DNA of 12,439 nt from Baffinella frigidus (taxonomy: Eukaryota > Cryptophyceae > Cryptomonadales > Baffinellaceae). Numbering within the stretch: position 1 is the stretch's first letter; the number at the start of each line of letters is the position of its first letter. The DNA is taken from contig MU646444.1 in assembly GCA_026770585.1 (NCBI GenBank), positions 507,689 through 520,127 on the forward strand, given 5' to 3'. The notes beneath the pieces are model-generated. The model was not told where the DNA came from. It ran no database searches and saw nothing but the letters and a program-made list of their open reading frames with translations. Position numbers and translations under genes: made by a program. This document shows, one piece after another, positions 5,999-12,394 of this stretch.

Positions 5999-6162
5999 AT
6001 CTGAAAAGCTAACGCCAGCGAGGTACTTAGAGCCTACGGATTGCCTACGGTAGGAGCCCCCCTCCTACGACTTTTAAAGACCTTTTTGTTTTAAACGTCG
6101 TAGGAGGAGGGGGGGTTCCTACCGTAGGCTAAGGGGTCCGCTGGCGTTAGCTTGTGGCATTA
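5999..6162. mobile_element. 164-bp CCTACGG foldback element, right copy
   Basis: Same as 4458-4621, with the right inverted end better preserved (CGCTGGCGTTAGCT). Directly follows an acceptor-like TTCTCCTGTAG. Confidence 0.85.
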
Positions 6163-6243
6163 GTAGTGCTCTCGAGCCTTCACTTGATTGATCCAATAGT
6201 CACTGAGCCTTCTGGAAGTCCCCCGGACGTCTGCTCACGGACT

Positions 6244-6370
6244 AATTCTAGCTCTGCCTGAGTTTTATTCTGGCTGGTCCTTACACACTTAAGAGCAGAA
6301 ATCCAGTACAAAATGACGGATATAAAGCCTTTAGGACGAGCCAGAATAAAACTCAGGCAGAGCTGTAATT
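6244..6370. mobile_element. 127-bp foldback element (CTCTGCCTGAG ends)
   Basis: AGCTCTGCCTGAGTTTTATT pairs with AATAAAACTCAGGCAGAGCT; arms about 35 bases. Internal AGAGCAGAAATCCAGTACAA relates it to the larger element at 6410-6673. Confidence 0.8.
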
Positions 6371-6409
6371 CCAGGCTTCTCTGGTATTAATCTCCAGCTC
6401 TGTCCGAGA

Positions 6410-6673
6410 AAATCTGGGCTCGTCATTATTAGTTTTAGAGCAGGGGCTCCAGTACAAATTAAATACATTTAGACGTCTAAATGTATTTTATGATGTGCCC
6501 AACTTTACTTGGACACATCTAGAACCCCCCCCCCTGTTTGGTTGGTACTCAAGTGATTCGGAATCTCTTTTGCAGTAAAGTTGGGCACGTCATAAAATAC
6601 ATTTAGACGTCTAAATGTACTTAATTTGTACTGGAAACCCTGCTCTAAAACTAATAATAACGTGCCCAGATTT
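6410..6673. mobile_element. 264-bp foldback with 100-bp arms and nested palindromes
   Basis: 6410-6509 and 6574-6673 are inverted copies with only a handful of mismatches. Each arm contains the perfect palindrome ACATTTAGACGTCTAAATGT. The 64-base loop has a run of C. Confidence 0.9.
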
Positions 6674-6908
6674 GGCACTGGAGTAAGCCGGATTCCGATA
6701 TAGCTTGTAGGCGACGGTCACTTCACCCGCCCCTACCACGCCAGACTGCTGAAGGGGGCAGCTCCCTTTGGTAACGCCACTTTTGCCGTTCAACTATGCC
6801 AAAAGTAAACCCGTATTCCTTCCAAGAAATTGAGTTTAGCGACCCCTTCCAAGAATGTGGCGTGGTAGTGGCTCGCGCGGTCGCGCTCGGCTGGATTCCG
6901 CTCTGTAA

Positions 6909-7080
6909 CCACCAGCCCTCACGGAAGGACCAAAAGATCGATTTTCGACCTTTTCCCAAAAGTTGATTTTGCAGCAAGATTGTGTTAACTTACGAATCAG
7001 ACACCCCATATCGGGGTGTCTGTCAAGGTAAATCCGAGGTTTGAGAATCGACGATTTGGTCTTTCCGTGAGGGTGAGTGG
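6909..7080. mobile_element. CCACCAACCCTCACG-family foldback, copy 1 (172 bp)
   Basis: Ends CCACCAGCCCTCACGG / CCGTGAGGGTGAGTGG, then subterminal GGACCAAA-GATCGATTTTC. Flanked by AA on both sides (6907-6908, 7081-7082). Central hairpin GACACCCCATATCGGGGTGT. Confidence 0.8.
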
Positions 7081-7103
7081 AACACCCCGGGTTTCGCGAT
7101 TTT

Positions 7104-7440
7104 CCAGCCTGGAGCTGAGTAGGGGTCAAATCGTCGAATAACCCTCAATCACAAAAGTTGACAGATTTGTACCACTGCAATACTTTTTACTTTTTTTGTA
7201 CCAGAAATCATTCATCCCGACCGCTAGGAATCCTAGCGGTTTTGTGGGCAACGTGATCTTAAGTTGTCAAATATACCCTGGGGTCAACTCGAGGCCGGAT
7301 GGGTATCCAATAGACTCCATCCATCAGTCCATCAGTCAGTCACGGTACAACGCAAGGCAGTCACCTCGGACAGTTGGCTTCGGCGTCCGCGTGACCGGTC
7401 ACGCGGGCGTTCACGAGCCTGCCGGCGGGGCTGTTCCACG
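7104..7440. repeat. Long inverted repeat, left arm (partner 11120-11424)
   Basis: Inverted match over about 300 bases. The outer part is diverged, but the inner roughly 95 bases (about 7346-7440) are identical to the partner. The left arm has an extra 30 or so bases with CATCAGTC repeats near 7318-7345. Confidence 0.85.
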
Positions 7441-7506
7441 GTCAGTCACGGAGAGACCTGGATACCAGAACCGCGTATCTGAGGGTACGAGCAGTACCCT
7501 GATAAA

Positions 7507-7718
7507 CCACTCGAGGCTAGACATGGGACCATTTTTTAAAAGAGCTTCTTTTACAAGTGAAGGGGGAAAAAGAGGTGTTTAGTAATTTTCACACAAATAG
7601 GGGCGTTTGGTCACGTTGCTGGGGGAATTCCCCCAGCAACGTGACCAAACCTGCCCGTGACTGGTAATAAATTTAACAACCCCACATTTAAAATGGTCCC
7701 ATTTCTAGCCTCGAGTGG
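7507..7718. mobile_element. CCACTCGAGG-family foldback, copy 1 (212 bp)
   Basis: Ends CCACTCGAGGCTAGA / TCTAGCCTCGAGTGG. Conserved centre GGGGCGTTTGGTCACGTTGC with a perfect hairpin CTGGGGGAATTCCCCCAG. Flanked by AA (7505-7506, 7719-7720). Confidence 0.9.
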
Positions 7719-7770
7719 AAGCAGAGGAGAAGACGAGGCTCGAAAATGAACCCTTTTTTCTTGTGCGCAG

Positions 7771-7956
7771 CTCGACCGGGAGTTCCCAGCGTACGGGGAC
7801 GTGACCACCATACCAAAAGTCAACTTTCAACAGGTTATGAGAAACGAGACCGTACGGAGCCCCTCGAGGATGCGCAGGACGCGTGCGATCACAAACACTT
7901 CCGGATTGTCGTCACGTGTCTATCCCGGCGGACGAGACCCACTCCACGGACAATTA
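7771..7956 (+). pseudogene. YGDVTTI exon copy 1, interrupted
   Basis: After a good acceptor (CCCTTTTTTCTTGTGCGCAG) comes LDREFPAYGDVTTI (7771-7812). About 108 unrelated bases follow, then sequence encoding PADETHSTDNY-like matter (7918-7956) that matches the other copies. TA occurs at both edges of the insertion. No donor is seen at the end, where ATATATA begins. Weak resemblance to the E-x3-YGD motif of GT31 galactosyltransferases. Confidence 0.5.
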
Positions 7957-8051
7957 TATATATACATTTACGGCGCGCGCCATAAATGTAGATGCTCGTT
8001 TTGACGCGTTCTGTACCGGAGGTGCTGCCTAAATCTAGCTCTTCCCCAGTT

Positions 8052-8175
8052 GATTTGGGCTCGCCATCGATTCGCCCCCCCCGAAATTTTACGGGCAATT
8101 TTCATAGGGGGGTGTCAAAATTTACCTGTAAAATTGGGGGGAGGGGCGAATTTATGGGGATTTGGGCTCACCATC
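8052..8175. mobile_element. Hairpin insert flanked by a 17-bp direct repeat
   Basis: GATTTGGGCTCGCCATC (8052-8068) and GATTTGGGCTCACCATC (8159-8175) bracket a hairpin with arms ATTCGCCCCCCCCGAAATTT and its imperfect complement. Confidence 0.6.
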
Positions 8176-8267
8176 ATCCCAAGTGGGACAGTGCTAGTAA
8201 ATGTATTCTAGAACGAGCGGTTTGTACGGAGTTGGCGCCTAAATGTATTGTTGTGGCGTGTGCGCAG

Positions 8268-8344
8268 CTCGACCGGGAGATCCCGGCGTACGGGGACGTG
8301 ACCACCATCCCGGCCGACGAGGCCCACACCGCGACCATTATCTG
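8268..8344 (+). CDS. YGDVTTI exon copy 2 with intact splice sites (possible GT31-like fragment)
   Basis: 77-nt exon bounded by GTGTGCGCAG and ATCTG|GTACGT. It encodes LDREIPAYGDVTTIP then ADEAHTATII. Both splice sites look good and the open frame agrees with the other two copies. Family suggestion (weak): GT31 beta-1,3-galactosyltransferases carry E-x4-(Y/H)GD(I/L/V) followed by a D/E-x-Y segment. Only about 25 residues are available, so this is a suggestion, not an identification. It could belong to the + strand gene starting at 5263 or to another gene; no connecting exon was found. Confidence 0.4.
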
Positions 8345-8492
8345 GTACGTTCTGCGCGGGAGGCCTAAACGTCTTATCCGGGCAACCGCGTGCACCTTGA
8401 GCGCGTCCTTCTAGAGCCAAAGTCAATCGTGTCCACACAGTCTCTCCGAAAGTGGACGTTGTTCAGTACAAATAATAGAAAGCCTCGGGGCT

Positions 8493-8555
8493 CCGGCGTA
8501 CGGGGACGTGACCACCATCTCGGCGGACGAGACCCACACCGCGGCCATTATCTGG
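8493..8555 (+). pseudogene. YGDVTTI exon copy 3, 5' end lost
   Basis: Matches copy 2 from the PAYGDVTTI part onwards (CCGGCGTACGGGGACGTGAC), encoding PAYGDVTTISADETHTAAII, and ends ATCTG|GTGAAT, a usable donor. The acceptor and LDREI part are degraded (GCCTCGGGGCT in place of GCTCGACCGGGAGAT). Confidence 0.5.
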
Positions 8556-8589
8556 TGAATGGCCGTTACATTTCACCGCCAGGGCGGAG

Positions 8590-8681
8590 TTTTGGTCCTA
8601 GGATCCCTCGGCCTACGGTAGGAGGTCCTAGGCAATACCGTATGCCTAACTACCCCATTTTCAGGCCGTTAGCCTTTGAAG
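8590..8681. repeat. Half copy of the 3247-3342 hairpin and its flank
   Basis: Matches 3288-3379 with about five differences, from TTGGTCCTAGGATCCCTCGG to GGCCGTTAGCCT. The left arm is missing, so it cannot fold back. Confidence 0.85.
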
Positions 8682-8698
8682 GTATCCTCCAGCCACTT

Positions 8699-8839
8699 CA
8701 CTGCCATGGCGGAGTTTTTGTATTCGTCCACTCAAGGCGAAAATCGATTTTCGAAGTACCCAATCTGGGTACCTCGTTTCTAAGTTGACAGATTTTGTGG
8801 GTGAATTGACTTTTGCAAAATCTCTGGCCAGGCAGTGCA
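8699..8839. mobile_element. CACTGCCATGG-family element, copy 1
   Basis: 141 bp with short inverted ends CACTGCCA / TGGC-AGGCAGTG. Inverted copy at 11682-11821 is about 85-90% identical. No target duplication visible. Confidence 0.75.
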
Positions 8840-8843
8840 TTTG

Positions 8844-8975
8844 TAGAGCGGTGTGCACATAAGTTGGCCGCCGAAATACCGAAAATTGGGTTTAGTCGAA
8901 GTTTTTGTACCAGCACCGTCAACTTTTCCCATTTTCTCGTTATTTCCGTGGCCACCTTCTCTGCACACCGCTCTA
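8844..8975. mobile_element. GAGCGG-family foldback with TA flanks, copy 1
   Basis: Ends GAGCGGTGTGCA / TGCACACCGCTC, with TA outside each end (8844-8845, 8974-8975). TA is its own complement, so it may be target duplication or part of the arm. Confidence 0.65.
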
Positions 8976-9005
8976 CGATTATCTAGTGACCCGCAAGCCC
9001 GTGGC

Positions 9006-9067
9006 GGACTATTCTTAAGTTGATGTTCAGGGTGTGTTGTACAAATCCGTCAACTTTGGCAGATTTG
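9006..9067 (+). repeat. Introner-like repeated block, copy E
   Basis: GACTATTCTTAAGTTGATGT ... TGTACAAATCCGTCAACTTT, in the same order and spacing as the other copies. The gene context is unknown. Confidence 0.65.
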
Positions 9068-9122
9068 TGGTGAGACCTCTCGCTCTTTTTCGCTCTGGTG
9101 ATTCACCAGCCGCCATCCGCAG

Positions 9123-9332
9123 TAGAGCGGGTCTCTCATTAGTTGACACCTTTTTCGGTCGAAAACAAAATTAATGGGGAACAAAATGAGTCAACTTGTG
9201 TAGTAAATTTCATTGCGAGAAAAAAAGAATTCTCATTTCAATGAAATTTACTACACAAGTTGACTCATTTTGTTCACCATTAATTTGCTTTTCGAGGTCC
9301 GAATCGTGTCAACTATTCAGAGACCCGCTCTA
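9123..9332. mobile_element. GAGCGG-family foldback with TA flanks, copy 2 (210 bp)
   Basis: Ends GAGCGGGTCTCT / AGAGACCCGCTC with TA outside. Arms of about 90 bases share AACAAAATGAGTCAACTTGT and GTAGTAAATTTCATTG. Contains both AGTTGACAC and GAGTCAACTTG, again the GTCAAC word. Confidence 0.85.
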
Positions 9333-9342
9333 AATTGCTCGT

Positions 9343-9687
9343 GCAATCTCATCCCGCAGAGTATTTCTCAGGAATACGATTTTGGGGCATCTTAAAGGGT
9401 AGAAATTAGACAGTCGCCCATCTAGCCTTCATTTAGTCCGCAGCCCCGCTCCTCGTGGAGCTTGGGGCTGGCATACCGTTGGACTCGGGACTAGGTGCTG
9501 AGGATGGACCACTGCCTCGTGTTGCCTCGGGGGAGGCGACACGAGACAAGAAGATGTCGAAAGGTCACCTACCCAGCGTCGTATATCACCTAGTATACAA
9601 CGTATACTAAGATAATGTACACCACAATAGAATCGAAGATCCCCGAAATCGTATTCCTGAGGAATACTCGTCCGGATGAGATCATGC
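9343..9687. mobile_element. 345-bp inverted-repeat element
   Basis: Arms 9343-9393 and 9636-9687 pair over about 45 bases (TTCTCAGGAATACGATTTTG). The interior holds smaller hairpins: CTCGTGTTGCCTCGGGGGAG with its complement at 9516-9544, and CTAGTATACAACGTATACTA. No frame recognised. Confidence 0.75.
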
Positions 9688-9693
9688 TCCCCT

Positions 9694-9860
9694 GCACCCT
9701 GAACCCTACGCCCTACGACTACTGAACCCTAAACCCTAAACCCCAAACCCCAAACCCCAAACCCTAGATCCTAAGCCCTAGAACCCCCGACCCCTGACCC
9801 CTGAACCCTACGCCCTGAACCCCCTCAATCCTGAACCCTAAGCCCTGCAACCCCTGAACC
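9694..9860 (-). repeat. Degenerate telomere-like array, C-rich strand
   Basis: CCCTAAA, CCCCAAA, CCCTGAA and CCCTACG units. Orientation is opposite to the arrays in 1-2420, so the G-rich strand is the minus strand here. Confidence 0.85.
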
Positions 9861-9919
9861 GTGAGCCCACTGCACCAGGTTGCATGATGCAGTTGGAAGC
9901 AAGGATGGACGCCCCATGG

Positions 9920-9958
9920 TGTGGGGGGCTCGCCTGAAAGCTCTGGACCTTCCATGGT
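9920..9958 (+). pseudogene. LKALDL exon-like fragment, copy 1
   Basis: Encodes WGARLKALDLPW and ends CCATG|GTGAGT, a strong donor. Three further partial copies (10382-10403, 10986-11022, 11448-11480) keep the same reading frame and a Trp a few residues before LKA. Product not recognised. Confidence 0.35.
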
Positions 9959-10160
9959 GAGTTTCCCACGACCACTCCAGGCGAGCCAAGCACTCTCTTT
10001 AAATGTCGGTTGTAGGCGCACGTCCAGGGTTGTACGGGCGTCGGTCACGTTCCGTACCGAAAAGCGGCTGGCACGGCTCCAATCCCCACCGAGAATGCTT
10101 TACATGTACGCATTGGCGATTTTAAGTAGAGGTCTTGGCGCGCCTCGAGTGGGAGAGAAG

Positions 10161-10370
10161 CCACTCGAGGCTAGAAGTGTGACTATTTTTAAACAGGGAA
10201 TATTTTATTAGTGAAGAAAAAAAGACATGTGTAGTAAATTTCACACAAATAGGGGCGTTTGGTCACGTATCTGGGGGAATTCCCCCAGATACGTGACCAA
10301 ACCTGCCTGTGACTGGTACTAAATTTAACAACCCCACATTTAAAATACTCCCTCTTTCAGCCTCGAGTGG
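10161..10370. mobile_element. CCACTCGAGG-family foldback, copy 2 (210 bp)
   Basis: Same family as 7507-7718; central hairpin ATCTGGGGGAATTCCCCCAG then AT. Flanked by AG on both sides (10159-10160, 10371-10372). An isolated inverted end CCTCGAGTGG sits just upstream at 10143-10152, probably from a lost neighbour. Confidence 0.9.
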
Positions 10371-10381
10371 AGCGGTGGCCG

Positions 10382-10403
10382 ATGGCGTGGGGGACGCGCC
10401 TGA
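10382..10403 (+). pseudogene. LKALDL exon-like fragment, copy 2
   Basis: GCGTGGGGGACGCGCCTGAA then AGC resembles copy 1; encodes WGTRLKA and then diverges. Confidence 0.3.
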
Positions 10404-10470
10404 AAGCAATCCAATCTCGGAAGATAACTGAACCAGTTCCTTTTCAGTAGGATGTTGGATTGGATAACTT

Positions 10471-10620
10471 CCACCAACCCTCACGGCTTGGTCAAATCGA
10501 CGATTTTCAATTTTGGATTTCAAGGGGGTTGAAGTCGGAATCCGGCTTCAATGGCTCCAATTCCCCTTGAAATCGAGAAATCGAAAACCGTCGATTTGCC
10601 CAAGCCGTGAGGGTTGGTGG
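10471..10620. mobile_element. CCACCAACCCTCACG-family foldback, copy 2 (150 bp)
   Basis: Ends CCACCAACCCTCACGGCTTG / CAAGCCGTGAGGGTTGGTGG with arms of about 40 bases; central hairpin TTGAAGTCGGAATCCGGCTT. Flanked by TT on both sides. Confidence 0.9.
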
Positions 10621-10676
10621 TTAGTCGTGTACCTGCCATGGTGAGTTTTCCGCTCGAGAGAGACGATGCACGGGGG

Positions 10677-10886
10677 CCACTCGAGGCCAGAATGTGACGA
10701 TTTTAAAACAGGGATTCTTTTACAAGTGAAGAAACAAAAGAGGCGTGTAGTAAATTTCACACAAATAGGGGCGTTTGGTCACGTATCTGACAGTAATCTG
10801 TCAGATACGTGACCAAGCCTGCCCGTGACTGGTACTAAATTTAACAACCCCACATTTAAAATACTCCCTCTTCCAGTCTCGAGCGG
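10677..10886. mobile_element. CCACTCGAGG-family foldback, copy 3 (210 bp)
   Basis: Same length and order as copy 2, but the central hairpin differs: ATCTGACAGTAATCTGTCAG then AT. Flanked by GG on both sides. Confidence 0.9.
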
Positions 10887-10985
10887 GGCACGCTAGAGCT
10901 TCAGCCGGTAACAATCAAACGATGCCAAACGTCGATAGGTCAGTACCAGCATCGTCCACTTTTGGCGTTGTTTCATTACTTTTGG

Positions 10986-11022
10986 CCAGGTTCAGGCCTG
11001 AAAGCCCTGGACCTTCGCTGGC
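10986..11022 (+). pseudogene. LKALDL exon-like fragment, copy 3
   Basis: Encodes WPGSGLKALDLRW. AG dinucleotides just before GCCTGAAAG could act as acceptors. Confidence 0.3.
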
Positions 11023-11119
11023 CAATTTCCCGTAGGGACCGAGTCAATTCACTTCACACGTTTTGTGCTATCGCAAGAGTGAAATTTGCCATCTCAGCCT
11101 CGCCAGAGATTTACCATAG

Positions 11120-11424
11120 CGTGGAACAGCCCCGCCGGCAGGCTCGTGAACGCCCGCGTGACCGGTCACGCGGACGCCGAAGCCAACTGTCCGAGGTGAC
11201 TGCCTTGCGTTGTACTGCATAGACCCACCCCGGTCAAGAGTGGACCCTAGGATATATTTGGCAACTTAAGACCATGTTGCCCAGAAACCGGGAGGAATCC
11301 TCCCGGCCGTGATGAACGATTTCTGGTACAAAAAGGTCGAAAAAGTATTGTAGTGGCACAAACCTGTCCACTTTTATGATCGAGGGTGATTCAACGATAT
11401 AACCCCCAGTCAGCTCCAGGCTGG
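11120..11424. repeat. Long inverted repeat, right arm (partner 7104-7440)
   Basis: Begins CGTGGAACAGCCCCGCCGGC; about 95 bases identical to the partner's complement, then diverged. The ends of the small hairpin GGAGGAATCCTCC are compensated relative to CGCTAGGAATCCTAGCG in the left arm. Confidence 0.85.
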
Positions 11425-11447
11425 CCTAAGATAGCAAAAGGTGATTT

Positions 11448-11480
11448 AGATTGGATCAGTTTGAAAGCCCTCGACCTCCC
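11448..11480 (+). pseudogene. LKALDL exon-like fragment, copy 4
   Basis: Encodes DLDWISLKALDLP; its end is cut by the foldback element that starts at 11479. Confidence 0.3.
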
Positions 11481-11659
11481 ACACGAGGCTGTCCATGCGA
11501 ACAGAATAAAAGGACATTTTAAAATTTGTGGGGAAATGATCACGTTTCCGTACGGATGTCCGTACGGAAACGTGATCAAATGCTGACTTTTGGAGTGTTT
11601 CCTGGGCAATAATCCAATAATTAACTTATGAATCTGTTCGCATGGATAGCCTCGAGTGG
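11479..11659. mobile_element. CCACTCGAGG-related foldback, fourth member (181 bp)
   Basis: Ends CCACACGAGGCTGTCCATGC / GCATGGATAGCCTCGAGTGG; central hairpin TTTCCGTACGGATGTCCGTA and its complement inside GATCACG. Flanks TC and TT do not match exactly. It cuts the LKALDL copy 4. Confidence 0.75.
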
Positions 11660-11681
11660 TTAGCTTCGTGCCACGCGCATG

Positions 11682-11821
11682 GCACTGCCAGGCCGGAGAT
11701 TTTGTAAAAGTCAATCCACCCACAAAATTTGTCAACTTAGAAACGAGGCTCCCAGATTGGGTACTTCGACAATCGATTTTCGCCTTGAGTTGACTAATAC
11801 AAAAACTCCGCCATGGCAGTG
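11682..11821. mobile_element. CACTGCCATGG-family element, copy 2 (inverted)
   Basis: Reverse complement of 8699-8839 with about 85-90% identity, including CGAAAATCGATTTTCGAAGT-like sequence and the AAGTTGACAGATTTTGTGGG-like stretch. Confidence 0.75.
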
Positions 11822-11837
11822 CAATGTGCGGTGGCTT

Positions 11838-12161
11838 CCACCAACCCTCACGAACCACGCAAGAGTGCAAGGCTGACCTGGGAAAACAAGTCAGTTCACA
11901 CGGAATTTGTACCAACTTTCCGAAATTTCGATTTTTCTCTGGGGAGAATGTCAACTTATGAGACTTTCAAAATAGTCAGATCTGACTATTTTTACTACAC
12001 GGCACTCTGCCCTACAATCTTGGGTGGAAGGGACCAAATCGTCGATTTTGAATCTCAGGAATACCTGGGCAGCCAGGCGAATTCGCCGGTGGTGGAGCCA
12101 TTTTCCATAGGAATTGGGGAATTGAAAATCATCGATTTGGTCCCACCGTGAGGGTTGGTGG
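11838..12161. mobile_element. CCACCAACCCTCACG-family foldback, copy 3 (324 bp)
   Basis: Ends CCACCAACCCTCACG / CGTGAGGGTTGGTGG; subterminal GGACCAAATCGTCGATTTTG and complement. Contains the palindrome AAAATAGTCAGATCTGACTA then TTTT. Flanked by TT on both sides. Confidence 0.85.
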
Positions 12162-12299
12162 TTGGGAGGGGACAGGAGACGCTTCTCACGCACGGCCCGT
12201 GCAGGTGTGACGCGGTCAAATCTAACCTCTCTCCCCCCGTGGAGAATTTTTCGCGCGAGAAGCGATCCACGCCAGAGGGCTCGAGGGAAACTGACGCCT

Positions 12300-12394
12300 T
12301 ATCCACGCCAGATCCTACATCGTTAACTTAAGTATTCAAGGGGTTTCCTTGACAGAAGTTAAAAGTGGATGTATCGATGATCGCGGCGTGGATA
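12300..12394. repeat. 95-bp imperfect foldback (TATCCACGCC ends)
   Basis: TATCCACGCC and GGCGTGGATA bracket partly complementary arms (GATCCTACATCGTTAACTTA against the right side). An extra GATCCACGCCAG occurs at 12264-12275. 12162-12299 shows nothing else I recognise. Confidence 0.6.

Noticed and set aside
7992-8414. 140-codon + strand frame as one exon
   Set aside because: Only 8268-8344 has copy and splice-site support; the rest lies in a hairpin insert and AT-rich intron-like DNA.
11391-11954. 187-codon open frame, minus strand
   Set aside because: It runs through three different foldback or repeat elements, so its length is chance.
6244-12394. Autonomous transposon or retroelement
   Set aside because: No transposase, reverse transcriptase or integrase motif was seen in any frame; all elements are short and non-coding.
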